64,000 nt of DNA from Perognathus longimembris pacificus (lineage: Eukaryota; Chordata; Mammalia; Rodentia; Heteromyidae), in NCBI RefSeq assembly GCF_023159225.1, contig NC_063184.1:18093528-18157527 (forward strand). Reading direction: 5' to 3'. Within the stretch, counting starts at the first letter, position 1; each line of letters opens with the position of its first letter. This document shows positions 36,006 to 47,635 of the stretch, piece after piece. Under the pieces are notes generated by a model. That model was not told the DNA's origin. It searched no databases and saw only the letters and a list, made by a program, of their open reading frames with translations. Both the position numbers and the translations under genes were made by a program.

Positions 36006-37060
36006 GAACCCCATGCACACTCCTTCAGGCCTAATGAGGCCCACGTGCACACCAAGTTCTGTGCAATGACCACCTGTTTCCGCAGGCCTGCTATTGCTGC
36101 CACTCCTCCAGGAGGAAGGGGGTAGGAAGAACTGCATGAGTTATTCTCATCATAAATACAGCCCCAGAGATTGGCGTGGCTTGTACATGGCGCTGCAGCA
36201 GGGGAAGCATGCAAGCCCTTGTCAGCAGATCGCTCTCTACAGAGAATCCACAGCTCTCCCTCTCACTCCCCCCCACTCTCTCTTTGTGCCTGCCTCCTGG
36301 AGGGTTTGTACAACCTCCCCCACTGCCTTCAGGGCCTTTTGATCACAGGAAAAATAAAAGGCTCTCGCATGGCCTGAACGGGGAAATGGACTTCCATCTG
36401 CTGCCATCAGTAGGTGGGTAGCGTTCCCAGCCACTTTTATCGTTCTCATAGCATGCCACTCCAGCTCTCCCTTTTCTCTGAATTCTATTCAGTAGGCTTT
36501 TCTCCCTGGGTCCTTTCCACGTGGATTCCAGCCTGCTCAAAGCCTGCCAGTTACTTCAGAGTCTTCTGACACTTGGATTTAAATATCACTTGCTTTTGCA
36601 AACTGGGGTTTTGCTTGTCTTTTTCCTTCGCTGCATTCTTACTGAGGCTTGTCTTTCCTTCTCCGACAATAGCAACAACAGGGACAATCATGACAAGGCT
36701 CATATCAAGGTCTAAGCCTGTGGTCCCCCTAAAACGTATGTGTTGGAACTTCATAACAATCCTCTGCATTCGAGATGTAAATTTTTTTATTTGAAATGCA
36801 ATCTATGATGGCGTGCACCTTGTAAAATATTGAAAGGAGAAGAATTGGTTATACTAAAACCAAAAGTGGCTCCTCCTGTTCTCTTCCTCCTGGTTGCCAT
36901 TGGCAACGGTGGAATGTGTCGCCTTGCAAATCCACTGTGTGGCTGGGTGCATGTACACACCTACGTAGTGAGCTGCCTTTGCACTTTACAATGTCTTTTA
37001 GAAGTAGCAGGAGGGAAGAAGAATACTTGTCCCCAGGGTAGAGACAAGAAAACACAGGCT
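36006..37060. other. Relatively GC-rich unique block, possible regulatory region or old exon
   Basis: The GC content is visibly higher than in the surroundings, and repeats are absent. Many short overlapping frames occur on both strands, as expected from base composition. TTTCCGCAG at about 36077-36085 resembles a splice acceptor, but no frame downstream shows a known domain. An X-box-like motif lies at 36893-36907. Confidence 0.35.
36893..36907. promoter_or_regulatory. RFX X-box-like inverted repeat
   Basis: GTTGCC ATT GGCAAC is a perfect inverted repeat with a 3-base spacer. It fits the X-box pattern bound by RFX factors (RYYNYY, 1-3 spacer bases, RRNRAC) and includes ATTGG, a reversed CCAAT core. 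Binding is inferred. Confidence 0.45.
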
Positions 37061-37714
37061 TGACGGCCTAAAAGAACTTTATTCCACTGGGGACTATTTC
37101 CATTCCTTCAGGGCTCCTTGAAGGCTGTGTCGAATAGGCCGTTTTGGTGCCTTCTTTAGTTTTACAACTGACTTGTTCGCCAACATGAATGCTTCTCTTA
37201 AACTTACATGTTCAAAGCTTAGTTTCATCTATGTGCCTGAGTTGTGGTAGTCTACCGGATCCCTGTAGTTTGGGTCCTACTTAAATGTTGCTTTGTGGAT
37301 TTAAGTAGAAACTCAAGCACCTTTCCTTTGCCCGCAGATGGCTTGATGTGGCCTGTCTACTTTCTGGAACTCGACTCGCTCTGAAATTTGCCAAATGCTG
37401 TACATTTTATACTTGACATTTGACTTATTAATATGACCTTTCTGTTGTCGTTATACTTTCTGTGTGGTGTTGTACTGGGCCTGTTCGGCCTCACGTGCAG
37501 CACATACAAAGTTGTTATGACTTCAGGAGGAGAGCTTCTCCACTGCCACCATGCCAAGCTTTACTTCCTATTTCCCTAATATATGCATATGTACTTAAAA
37601 ATATATTAAACAATGGTTGCATGTGAGAAGGTAATTGCCTTTGTCATTGCCCACATCCCACTAACAACAATGATAAGATACCATTGGGTCCTAAACTCAT
37701 ATTAATTGTAGAAA
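37061..37714. other. Unique non-coding sequence
   Basis: No gene or repeat recognised with confidence. Confidence 0.55.
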
Positions 37715-37965
37715 TGTTAACAATGGAGGCACAAAGGGTGAGCAAATGCAGTAATGGTACTCACTAGACACTGTGTTGAAAATGAACTTTACAACTTGTG
37801 GCTAGGGATGGGATGGAAAGCTGGGGGAGAGTGAGGGACCCAGTGACATGGTTTAGAAAGAAATGTATCCATGACCTGAGTTATGTAACTGTAACACCCC
37901 TGTACATCGCCTTTATAATAACAATCAAAATATTTTAAAAAGTGAAGAAATAACAACAAAAAGGA
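37715..37965 (+). mobile_element. L1 3' UTR, 5'-truncated
   Basis: GGTACTCACTAGACACTGTG, AAGAAATGTATCCATGACCT and CCCCTGTACATCGCCTTTAT parallel the copy at 1.6-1.75 kb. Confidence 0.8.
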
Positions 37966-37975
37966 TGTATTTTAA

Positions 37976-38199
37976 GCTGGGCAGCCGTGGCTCATGACTG
38001 TAATCCTACTCAGGGGATTGATCTCTGGCTTTGCAGTCCAAAGCCTGGAAAATCTGTGAGACTCTTATCTCCAATTAATCTTCATCAAAAAAGAAAAAAG
38101 AAAACCAGAATTAGAGCTGTGACTCCTGTGGTAGAGCACTACTCTTGAGTGTAAAAGCTCAGGAACAAAGTTTAAGCCCTGAGTTCAAGCCCAAGGACA

Positions 38200-38200
<1 letters not shown>
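37976..38200 (+). mobile_element. Composite SINE, B1-like head plus tRNA-like tail module
   Basis: Plus-strand copy beginning CTGGGCAGCCGTGGCTCATG and ending GAGTTCAAGCCCAAGGACAG, with a (CA)n array as tail. ATGTATT occurs on both flanks. Confidence 0.85.

Positions 38201-38239
<39 letters not shown>
38201..38239. repeat. (CA)n microsatellite at a SINE tail
   Basis: Pure AC array of 39 bases directly following the SINE. Confidence 0.95.
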
Positions 38240-38243
<4 letters not shown>

Positions 38244-38414
38244 TGTATTGCAATACTCATGAAATATGCATTTATTCACTCCATTCATTTCAGTGATTAA
38301 AAGAAAAACAATTAAAATGAAAATGGTTGAAAAGAAGTGTGGATGAGACAGTTCTATTATATAGAAAAGCCAGTAGGCATGTATGTTCCAGATTTTGCTA
38401 TTAAATCATTTGTG

Positions 38415-38520
38415 TTATTTTATTTCAGCCATCTGGATCTCAGTTTCATTATCTGAAGACTGGGGGAATGGACCTAAGTGATTTTCAGAGTCTTCAACAG
38501 TAATAGTCAAAGCACTCTAG
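38415..38520 (+). mobile_element. MIR SINE fragment
   Basis: GATCTCAGTTTCATTATCTG followed by AAGACTGGGGGAATGGACC resembles the MIR core. Diverged. Confidence 0.4.
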
Positions 38521-38569
38521 AACAATGAGACTGGAGTTTGAAATCATTGGCACAGATTTTTATTTCAAC

Positions 38570-38900
38570 TGGAAGCTCTTCAATAAAAGGAAGCTGGGGA
38601 AAGAATAAATGAGAGGGTCAATCTGATTAAAATACTGTATCACCATGTGTGAAAAACTGCAGTGAAACACCTTTGAACAATGAATGCACACTAAAGAACT
38701 GAATAACAGGAATGTAAATCAGATTTTATTCAGGGTTGGGATACTAATTGGGGGGTGGTGAGGGTGAATGGAGATTATGAAGGAGGGTGAATATGGTTAA
38801 AATACTTGAGGTACATGTGTGGAAATGTGACACTTTTGAAGTTGATAGGGAAAGAGGAAGAGAATTAGTCTAATCAATACATTATATGTTTGTATGGACA
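38570..38900 (+). mobile_element. Possible old L1 3' UTR
   Basis: The purine-rich, G-rich segment (GGGGGGTGGTGAGGGTGAAT) followed by GAACCTCCCTTGTACAACTA is laid out like L1 3' UTRs. No close match to the other copies here. Confidence 0.35.
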
Positions 38901-40107
38901 TATTGAAAGGAACCTCCCTTGTACAACTAATTGATGCTAATAGAAAATGTGAAAGAGAGAGAAGAGAAATCCCTTGAAATGACTATGCTGGCCTAGAGAT
39001 TTGAGTTTGTTAGAGGAAATCTGGCACAAGCCATGTATGAGTAAAGGCTGAACACATGGAGAATGATAATACAAAATCCTTATCCATTTGAGAAGAAATT
39101 GTCCATATGCAAACTCTCTTGAGAGTTGGTGCAAAGAAAGTAATCACAAAGATTAACCTAAGAGTTCATTCGTATGGAAAGAGCTAGACCCTTGGAGATT
39201 TCTTTTTCTTCTCCCCCTCCACCCTCCCTTTCTGAATATTGACAAAGAACCAGAGACATTCTGCTGGAAGGAAATTAGATTGCAAAATGGTTAATCCTCC
39301 CCAAATGGAAATCTGGTCAAGAATTTATGTGTGGAGCCTGAAATATACACAGCAGAGCCAAGTGACTCAGTCAATTTAGAAAAGATCACATTTTAATTAA
39401 ATGTGATGGCAGAGAGAAAAGAAGAGAAATGTTATCTTGCTTTTCAGATATGTTAAAAGCCACTATAAATATGATGGATTACTAATGTTATTTGATTTCT
39501 TATTCTGTTATCAAACCATGCAATACAAACATATTTCTAGTTTTGTTATGATGATCCCTGTCCCTTTTCTTTTGAAGCTTGGGCTCAGACAGTGAGCATC
39601 AATGTTTAAAGAACATCACATACAAAGAAAGGTAGCTTAACGTGAAGTAGAACTGCTAAGAGTTCATATTTTTTTCTTTTACATGAAACAAGCAGTTGTG
39701 ATGGTTGTGTGAAGCTATGCTGTGGACGAATACATTTTTGTATTCATGATCTGCAGTTACACAGCCCAAAGACTCATTGTGTGGCTGATCTATGATAACA
39801 AGTGCAAGTCCTGAGCATAGTTGACCACATAGAAACCCCTTAATTGATGGTAGCTATTATAATAATAAAAAGGGGAGGAAGGTGAAGAAAAACCAGCAAA
39901 TAGGTTTGATGGCAAAGTACATGACAAGCAGTAATCTATATGTGCATATATATAATAAATATGTATTATGTATTTCTGCTTCTAAAAGGAGTGAAGATGC
40001 ATATAAAATATTTCTCTCAACATCATGATCAGTTACCCATTATATGAAAAGTTACCTATTGTGACAAATTGCTCATTTAAACAATTTCAAAATGTGTAAC
40101 CAAAGTG
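38901..40107. other. Unique non-coding sequence, part possibly conserved
   Basis: No gene recognised. The block 39170-39480 is repeat-free and carries an AP-1-type TGACTCA at 39363-39369, plus the inverted repeat listed separately. Confidence 0.45.
39385..39407. repeat. Inverted repeat, 9-bp arms around TAATT
   Basis: Arms ATCACATTT and AAATGTGAT flank a 5-base centre, a perfect dyad. Possibly a homeodomain dimer site, or chance in AT-rich DNA. Confidence 0.85.
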
Positions 40108-40325
40108 AGCTAGGTGCCAGAGCCTATAATCCTAGCTACTAAGGAGACAGATTTTGGAATACTGGTGTTTGAAGCCAGCAGAGGGTTCAAAGGTTCACAA
40201 GATTCCATCTGCAATTAGCCAGTGAAAAGCCAGACAGGAGGCATGGCTCAAGTGGTAGAATATCCACCTGTGATCAAGAAACCCAAGCAAGTTTAAGGTC
40301 CTCAGTTCAAGTCCCGGTCCCACAT
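40108..40325 (+). mobile_element. Composite SINE, B1-like head plus tRNA-like tail module
   Basis: AGCTAGGTGCCAGAGCCTAT, TTGAAGCCAGCAGAGGGTTC, GGCATGGCTCAAGTGGTAGA and GTTCAAGTCCCGGTCC follow the family order. Diverged. Confidence 0.8.
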
Positions 40326-41270
40326 AGTGTGATTTGACATCATGAGATAAAGCACAAAAGGATGTATAAATGTGTGTGAGATCCAACTGGCTTATGGATG
40401 TAGTTGTATCAGTCTGCAAACTCTAACCATTTGCTCCCATTCAGTTATCCCACTCAGAGAGCTCTGTTGAACTTCCAAGGATCACAAGTAAAGGAAGAGA
40501 AATTATCTTTTGGAATTAATGGCATAACATTTGGGTAATATCTGAAATAAATGGGAATATATCCTGTGCCATTGAGCTTAAAAACATTACTCCTCATGAA
40601 TCTGGTATTCAACTGAAGCTTCAGATTAAAGTGGTTTGAAAGTATTGTGGAACCCAACCTTCTCTTGTTCCTCTTTCTTTACCTTGTGGCAGATTCTTCG
40701 GCACGAGGAGAAAATGGCACATTTTGGACATTCCTCTCTCCATTGCATTCAATTGTGGTTCTAACTGGAGTGTAAAATATTTCTGCTGTCAGAGTATTGA
40801 AGCTATCATTTGTGGTATGTTTACTACAACAATTCTAAAATTCAAGTCATTAGTCAGCTGCTTTGATGTGGTTCTCTTAATCAAAGATTTATTGGGCAAG
40901 TTAGAAATAGTCAGATAAATGTTCGCCCTACCTGGAAGACAGTAGGCATAAGCAGTCTCTGCGGAAGATTTATACTAAATTGCTTTATGCTATCTTGCAT
41001 CTGATTAACTTTTATCAACCAGAACAGAAAAAAAACCTTCCCAATGTATCATTTATATGAACTTTATAAACGAACCATCTTTCTACTGCTAGCATAATTC
41101 AACAAGATGTATCCATTTTAAAAGTCTTCCAAGGATAAGCAATTAAGCAATTTTATGTTGAAGGACCCACATGCACTACTTTGCAATCAGAAACTCTTAA
41201 AGATTGATGTCTTGTTTTAAGCTTTCCTTAGAATAGGTAGGAAAAGTAAATGGGTCCATCCAACCAGTTT
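40326..41270. other. Unique non-coding sequence
   Basis: No gene or repeat recognised. Confidence 0.55.
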
Positions 41271-41320
41271 CTTCCTTCCTCCCTCCCTCCCTCCCTTCTT
41301 CCTTTCTTTCTCTCTCTTCT
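41271..41320. repeat. CCTT/CCCT-type polypyrimidine simple repeat
   Basis: Fifty bases of C and T arranged as CTTCC, CCCT and TTTC units. Confidence 0.9.
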
Positions 41321-42105
41321 ATTAAAAATAGTCATGTTTTCTAACATGTGACTAGATTATATGTTTATTCATTATTGTTTAGAATTTGATAAAAAGATGG
41401 AATCCTATACACTTGTCTGGAAAATCTAGATACACCCTGGCACCTTTTGAAAACAAAAAGTAGAATTAAATCTCAGCTTTCTAGTACTAAATATATTTAA
41501 AGAAAAGATGGAAGAACAAGGACCAGATTGACCCTCACATTCTATAGTACTGAAGGACTGTACAAATTATATGAATTATGAGATTTCAGACAAAAGAAAC
41601 AAGTGATGCCCAAGTGACAACCAATCGAGAGAACCTTGTGCATGCCTTTTAACTAGTAAGAGTGAATTTATGTATCATAACCCACTAAAGGGCCTCAGCA
41701 GTTTCCTTGCAAAGAACAGCTGCAGCTATAAGTCTGAAAGGCCAAGTATAGCTAGAATTTCCAAACCAGAATGCCTGAAGAAAAGAGTTACACAGGAAGA
41801 CTATAGCTCTGGAAATCTGAAGATTTGTTTCAGTGGTGGAACAAAATTTTATAAGATTCACAATATCCAATAGATATATTCAAGCTTTGTTCTCAGAAAT
41901 GCATCAGCCAAGTTGATCCTTCAGAGTCCTGCTCTAAAGCTTTGCCTTGCACAGCTTAAATAAGCTTAAAAGCAAAACCTGAAAAGATCAAACTACTTCT
42001 AAGTAACTTAACTGCATTCAAGAACAAAGTTTAAGGATAATGTTAAGAATACAAACCTATCAACCATCTGGCAAAGTCATATTCACACTACTTGATTTCT
42101 AATAA
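41321..42105. other. Unique non-coding sequence
   Basis: No gene recognised. Overlapping 60-67 codon frames near 41670-41873 on both strands are treated as chance. Confidence 0.5.
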
Positions 42106-42320
42106 TTATTTTTTGTGGCAGTCCTGGGGCTTGAACTCAGGGCTTAAATACTACAATCTTTTGTGCTCCACCACTTGAGCTACAGCTCCACTTCCAGCTT
42201 TTTGGTGTTTGAGATAAGAATCTCACAGACTTTCCTGCTTTGGATGGATTTGAACCTTGAAACTCAGATCTCAGCCTATGGATTAGCTAGGATTACAGGC
42301 ATGGGCCACTGGTGCCCAGA
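42106..42320 (-). mobile_element. Composite SINE, B1-like head plus tRNA-like tail module
   Basis: Minus-strand copy (AGTCCTGGGGCTTGAACTCA, then TAGCTAGGATTACAGGCATG). CTAATAA flanks it at 42099-42105 and 42321-42327. Confidence 0.88.
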
Positions 42321-42702
42321 CTAATAAAATGTTTTATGTGTGCAGAGAAGCAAGAAAACACAACCTATAATGACATGGAAATTCTGTCAATTTCCACTGA
42401 TTCAGGAATGGCACGGATGGTAGAATTTGAAAACAACAACAGTAGAACTGTTATTATAGAATTTGAAAAAACAACATTAGAGCTATTATTATTATAATAA
42501 GTTCAAAAAGAGAAGAAATATTGATGATGTTAAGGATTCAAAGATATAAAAAAATCTCAAAATAAAACTTAAGGAATGTAAAAATGTTGGAAAGATGAAA
42601 CTATGTAACAGATAGAAAAAGAGCAGATTGTTAAGCTTCATTCATAATAATTATAACACTGAACAGTAAATGTTAGGTGATATATAGAATGTGACCATTT
42701 AT
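42321..42702. other. Unique AT-rich non-coding sequence
   Basis: No gene recognised. Small internal duplication of AGAATTTGAAAA near 42423-42468. Confidence 0.5.
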
Positions 42703-43052
42703 TTGAGCTACTATAATAAAATACCTGAGGCTGGGAAATTTATCGAGAACATTTTCTCACAGTGTCAGAGGCTAGTTGGTTACATTCAGAATGACAGAAG
42801 GTTTAGTATCTGGTGAAGGTTCTACTCTCCATCTCTAAAGCCACATTCAGAATTCTCTATTCACATATAACAGAAGACAAAGGAGACTCACAGGGACTGG
42901 ACTCACATTTTAATTCTTTTTATATAGAAACTCATCTCACTCATGAGGGTAAAACTAACCATGGCCTAACCAAATCCTTAGCATCCTATTTTTCTTAAGT
43001 TCCAGCACACAAATTAAGGGGTGGGTTATGTGTTCAAACCAAACCATAGAAT
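42703..43052 (-). mobile_element. MaLR LTR, MST type
   Basis: The antisense order AAATACCTGAGGCTGGGAAA, CAGTGTCAGAGGCTAGTTGG, AGTATCTGGTGAAGGTTCTA matches the 3' end of MST-class LTRs. Old, non-coding and diverged. Confidence 0.65.
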
Positions 43053-43369
43053 AGAGTTAGATTCCTGTGAGTTTTGGCTATGCCGTCTTGAAATTTGTAT
43101 CCATCAATCAGTACATAGCACTATTTTGTATGTGTTTCTGTTTAAAGACACCATACTTCAGGCATGGGAGGTCATTTCTTGATATTTGGTTCAGGACCAA
43201 TAGCACTATCACTCATAGTAGAGGTCTTTTCTCTAAAAGGCACATCCCAGCTTTCTTGTGCCTAGAAACACATGCTGCTGCTGCTGCAATGTCCTTTTAA
43301 ATAGCGACACAATCAAAAGGGAACACAAAAATGTAAAACCGTAGCAATAAAATAGACACCTTTCAGACC

Positions 43370-44440
43370 TCACTTCTATTACTACTTCTTGATTCCCTTC
43401 CCTGAACCTTTCCTAATTGTCTTTAGTGGTTTACTTGTACGATTTCATACATCACGTACGTTTATCATGAGTGGAAACATGTAATATTTGTCCTTGTGAG
43501 CTTAGTTTATCTTGGATAAGCATGGTGATCTCCAGTTCTATCCATTTCTCTGAAAATGACTTACATTCATTCTTTATTAAATATGGCTGAATCGTATCTT
43601 GTGTATGTCAGTCACCGCTTTTCCTTTATCAATTCTCCAGTTATACTGGCCATTTAGACTGATTCTATAACTTGGCTAAAGTAAATAGTGTTACCATTAA
43701 CATGAGTATCCAGCTGGGTATATGTTAATTTCACTTACATAACTTTGGATAGGTTTATTCTTTTGGTAGTTTTATTTATAATTCACATCCTTCATACTGA
43801 TTTTCATAATGGTTGCACTAATTTACATGCCAACTCAAAATAAGAGTGTCTCTCCCCACAACATTGCCAACATTTGTTGTTGGTTTTCTTGATGATAGCT
43901 ATTCTGACTAGTGTGAGATTAAAATTTCCATCTCTTTTAAGGCTTCAAACCCACCCCCCCCAATATCTTTATATACTTAATTCCTGTTGTTGCTTTGTGT
44001 TTTAAGAACTATCTTTTCAATCTGTTTACTGATTTATTAATTGCATTATTTAATCTTTTGGCTTTTGTAAATTTCTTGAGCTTGTCATATAGTCTAGATA
44101 TGAATCTTTTGTCCTTTGAATAGCTTGAAAGGATTTTCTCCTATTCTGTGGATTGTCTCTTCATTTTGGTTCTTGTTTCCTTTGATGTATAGGAGCTGTT
44201 TAGTGAAGTGTAATCCCATTGGCCAATTACTGCTTTTGTTTCCTGGGCAATTTATGCCCTATTCAGAAAATAATTGTCCATGCCTGTATCTTTCAGGATT
44301 TCCCATGCCAGTCTCCAAGTTTCAGGTCTTATAGTAAGGTCTTTGATCCTTACACTTGTTGTTTCCTTTTCCAAAGTAAGGTTTTTTGCTACTTTGTTAA
44401 AAATCAACTGCTGGCAGTGACTTATGTGTTGTATTATTTC
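43370..44440 (-). mobile_element. Degenerate L1 3' half, antisense part
   Basis: From left to right in antisense: 3' UTR and ORF2 end (CTCCAGTTCTATCCATTTCT), GGTTGCACTAATTTACATGC, TAGCTATTCTGACTAGTGTG, GCTTGTCATATAGTCTAGAT, TTTCAGGTCTTATAGTAAGG and TTGTTAAAAATCAACTGCTG. These run toward the 5' side of ORF2. Non-coding. Confidence 0.75.
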
Positions 44441-44650
44441 TAAACATATCAACCAAAATGTTGAGATTATCAGCTTGAACATACAAGCAAAAGAATATAT
44501 GCTGTTTATCAAAAATCCACTTTTCATTATACTAGCAAACAGAGAAAAAGTAAAAGACATATAAAGTTGACCTTAATAAAAAGAAATCTATAGTGTCTCT
44601 ATATCTATGTTGAAGTCTATGTTAGAGTAGATAAAATCCTTCATCAGTGA
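44441..44650 (+). mobile_element. L1 ORF2 fragment in opposite orientation (probable 5' inversion)
   Basis: Sense motifs near 44515-44600 (TTTTCATTATACTAGCAAAC, then a diverged block to TCTATAGTGTCTCTATAT) resemble ORF2 sequence lying upstream of the adjacent antisense part. Orientation switches at about 44440. Confidence 0.45.
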
Positions 44651-44778
44651 TAAACGCATCTAATGATAAAGGAGTTCACTCACCAAGAAAAGGGCTTAGG
44701 CTGTTAGTGGTAGTTGTAAGGCCAGCTGAAACAAAGTTAGCTAGACACTGAATTTGAAAAGCAAAATGGAAACAAAAA

Positions 44779-44850
44779 GGGCTGAGGGTGTGGCTCAATG
44801 TAGCATGTTTGTCTAGCAAATGAGAGAGAAAGAGAAAGGGAGAGGGAGGT
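44779..44850 (+). mobile_element. ID element with purine-rich tail
   Basis: GGGCTGAGGGTGTGGCTCAA and GCATGTTTGTCTAGCAAATG match the ID 5' half, followed by a GAGAGAAAGAG tail. Confidence 0.7.
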
Positions 44851-45055
44851 GATTAGGGCAAGTGAGAGGTAGAAAAAGACAGATTATCTCTTGGGATGCT
44901 AGAATGCACACTTACATTAAGATGTAGTAGACATTTCTAAAGTTTCCTTCATCAGAAGCAGGAAAAGGCAGAAATTCTGATACTGTCTTTATTTTCAGGG
45001 TATTTGTAGTTTTCTAAATTTAGAGTAAAAAGGCCTCAGAATGGTTGGCACTTAC

Positions 45056-45108
45056 TTATTTTCTTATTCTTCCTTTCTCCCTTTTTCTTCCTTCCTTTCC
45101 TTCTTTTT

Positions 45109-45180
<72 letters not shown>

Positions 45181-45267
45181 TGTTTCTTTCTTTCCTTCTT
45201 TCTAGCTTTCTTTTTCTTCCATCCCTTCATTCTCTCCCTTCTTCCTTCCCTCCCTCCCTCCTTCCCT
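45056..45267. repeat. Long (TTTC)n polypyrimidine tract
   Basis: More than 200 bases almost entirely C and T. The core is (TTTC)n at about 45109-45181, flanked by TTCC and CCCT units. Both-strand frames (poly-Phe/Leu/Ser and poly-Lys/Glu/Arg) are artefacts. Confidence 0.97.
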
Positions 45268-47035
45268 TTGAGCTTCTACCCATGATATATATTAATTTTT
45301 ATATTCATATACAGGTTCTGGTACATATGTTATAAAACATATCAAAATGTGCATCATATCCTGTAAGGATGGAATAAACATTGATTTAAAATTAATACTG
45401 AGCAATGGTGTCAAAAGCAATATTTAGGTGTAGAATGAATAAATATTATTCATTGGTAAGATACTTTGGTTTAACCCATTGTGATTCATAAGGTGAGGAT
45501 TCAATTTAGGTTATATAAAGTTTATTTCCATATGGATTCAAATGGCTTTCATAGCTAGAAATGTTATTTCACGGAAAAACACCAGTTGAAATGTAAGTGA
45601 TTCATAGCAGCTGTGCTCAAGTAGTCAGGGGCTTTTGCTCATTGATTATGCAAAAATTGGAAGGATTCCCCCTTCCCCAAGTAAGTTCATCTCCTCCATG
45701 TAAACTACTGCTCTTTTAAGCTAATTGGATGAGGAGATGCATCATTAACATTTTTTAAAATATGGGTTCAAAACCTTTCAAAACTTCCTGTGGGAAACTC
45801 TGTTAACAAGTTCTTAAGAGTCTGGAGTTCTTAAGAGTATGTTTTTAATTTGATACTCATTATATTCGGAAGAAAATATAATGAGGGGAATAATTTCCAA
45901 TATCTATTTTCCAATGTTCTTCCTGGTGCTTGTTGTTTTAAATGAAAGTAAGCATTTTCTCATTCATTGTAAACATCTCACTTTTATTTATAAAGGATGA
46001 GCTATTTTTTTTGGTTTACATCTGCATTTTAACAACATTCTCTCTGAAACATAGAAGGAAAGCAGGCTTGGATTAAGTTTGCTTGCTATTTCTGTTTCAG
46101 TCTCTCTCTCTCTCTCTCGTGTGTAATTGTTTAAGATTGTGTATCACTACACTCTAACAACAAAAAAACTCTGTGAAATAGAAGATTTCTATAGTCATTT
46201 GTAGTTCATGATAGCTATTAAAAGATATATTTTTATTCAAAGGCCTCATTTAAAAATAAGCTTAAAACTTAATGAATGGTAAATAATAGTACCCTCTGTA
46301 TATTCTGTTTGCATTATTGTTGCAATAGCTTGATTGAACTGAATATCTTGTCCTTTATTGTATCATCCCAGGTTTTTTTTCCCAAGAATTCCAAAGTGGC
46401 TACAAGGTTAATTTATTCATCATTCCCCTATAAATTACAATTTCATAAAAATGAGTGACTTACTACTGAGAACATACCATCTGCATTTCATCTATCATTT
46501 AGTAAGTCATACATTATAGTTTTATGTGTATTATAACATTCAAAGAGAATATAGTATAAGTTGAGCATGGTAGAGAGAAACACTTGGGGTTTCATCAAAC
46601 AATATAACAAACCATGCTACTTATTTATTTGTTTCATGATATTTTCTGGGTCATTGAGCAAGATTTGCTGCAAGATGTTAATTTGTTGTCATACTGATTT
46701 ATTTGTATTACTTTGGTCACCTTGACCACAAGAAAGATACATTTCTCAAGGTTGCATGTTGCTGTGTTTTGATACCAAGCAAGACATCTCAAAACATCTT
46801 AATATGTATAAGGTAGTGGATATTAATGAAGTATTGCATTAAAATGTTGCATAATTGTCAATATTGTTAAAATTGTAGGGATGTGTTTCATGTTACTGAA
46901 ATTCCAATGCCGAAGTTTTCTTTAATCAACTGTTTTCTTTGCAAGGATCTTCTTAGAATCCTCATTTACCGGGTAGGGGATAGCTTAGTTTCAGCTAGGC
47001 ATGATTTATAAATGCAGTTGGGTACTTGCTATTGA
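45268..47035. other. Unique non-coding sequence, part possibly conserved
   Basis: No gene recognised. The block 45530-45780 is repeat-free and contains ordered AT-rich motifs (GCTCATTGATTATGCAAAAA). A short (TC)n lies at 46101-46118. Confidence 0.45.
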
Positions 47036-47050
47036 ACACAAGAGGGCGCC
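47036..47050 (+). promoter_or_regulatory. CTCF-like motif
   Basis: ACACAAGAGGGCGCC fits the CTCF core CCASYAGRKGGCRSY at 13 of 15 positions by my count. It lies in unique sequence, not in a SINE. Occupancy is inferred. Confidence 0.35.
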
Positions 47051-47379
47051 ACTCTCACCCCTCCATCTACCACGGCCATTCCTAACGGCCCTCAGGATAG
47101 GAAAGCCTGCACCACCAATTCTAAATACATTGCTAATTACTTCTAAAATAAAACTAAGTATAAATAAAAGATTTAGTGTGGCTTTTTATCATCACATTTT
47201 TTTAACATCACTTAGGGGACCCACTGTTTTTGTATACACCACATCTGTGAGCACTTTTAGGGAGTAATCGTCATATGACTAAAACCAGAGTACAGGTTAG
47301 GATTCCTGATGTTTATAATGAATGTCTGCTCTTAAATATTAAAATAAGGAAGAGTGTATACTTTTAAGAAAAATATTGA

Positions 47380-47635
47380 CTGGGTGAGGTTAAGGGGAGG
47401 ATGGTACACAAATGAAAAGACAAAGGAAAAAAAATGCAGTAAAATAAAAACCAATGTATATCCTACAAAATTAAGTGAGGGAAGAAGTAGGGAAGGAATG
47501 AATGGGAGTGTTAAAATGAGTGACATTGATTAACATGCATTGTATTTGTAAAATTCTTTCTTGAATGGCAATTCCTACGTAGAACTACTTAAATATAATA
47601 ATGATAATAGTAATATAAAAAAGAAAAAGGTTGAG
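47380..47635 (+). mobile_element. Possible old L1 3' UTR
   Basis: Purine-rich segment (GGTTAAGGGGAGGATGGTAC, GGAATGAATGGGAGTGTTAA) ending in an A-rich tail, laid out like L1 3' ends. Diverged and uncertain. Confidence 0.35.

Noticed and set aside
40691..40708. GATTCTTCGGCACGAGGA resembles a cDNA-library linker
   Set aside because: It is embedded in ordinary genomic sequence with a mismatch in the linker, and there is no vector or insert junction. Probably coincidence.
45036..45335. Lys/Glu-rich and Phe/Leu-rich frames
   Set aside because: Translation of the (TTTC)n tract in both directions.
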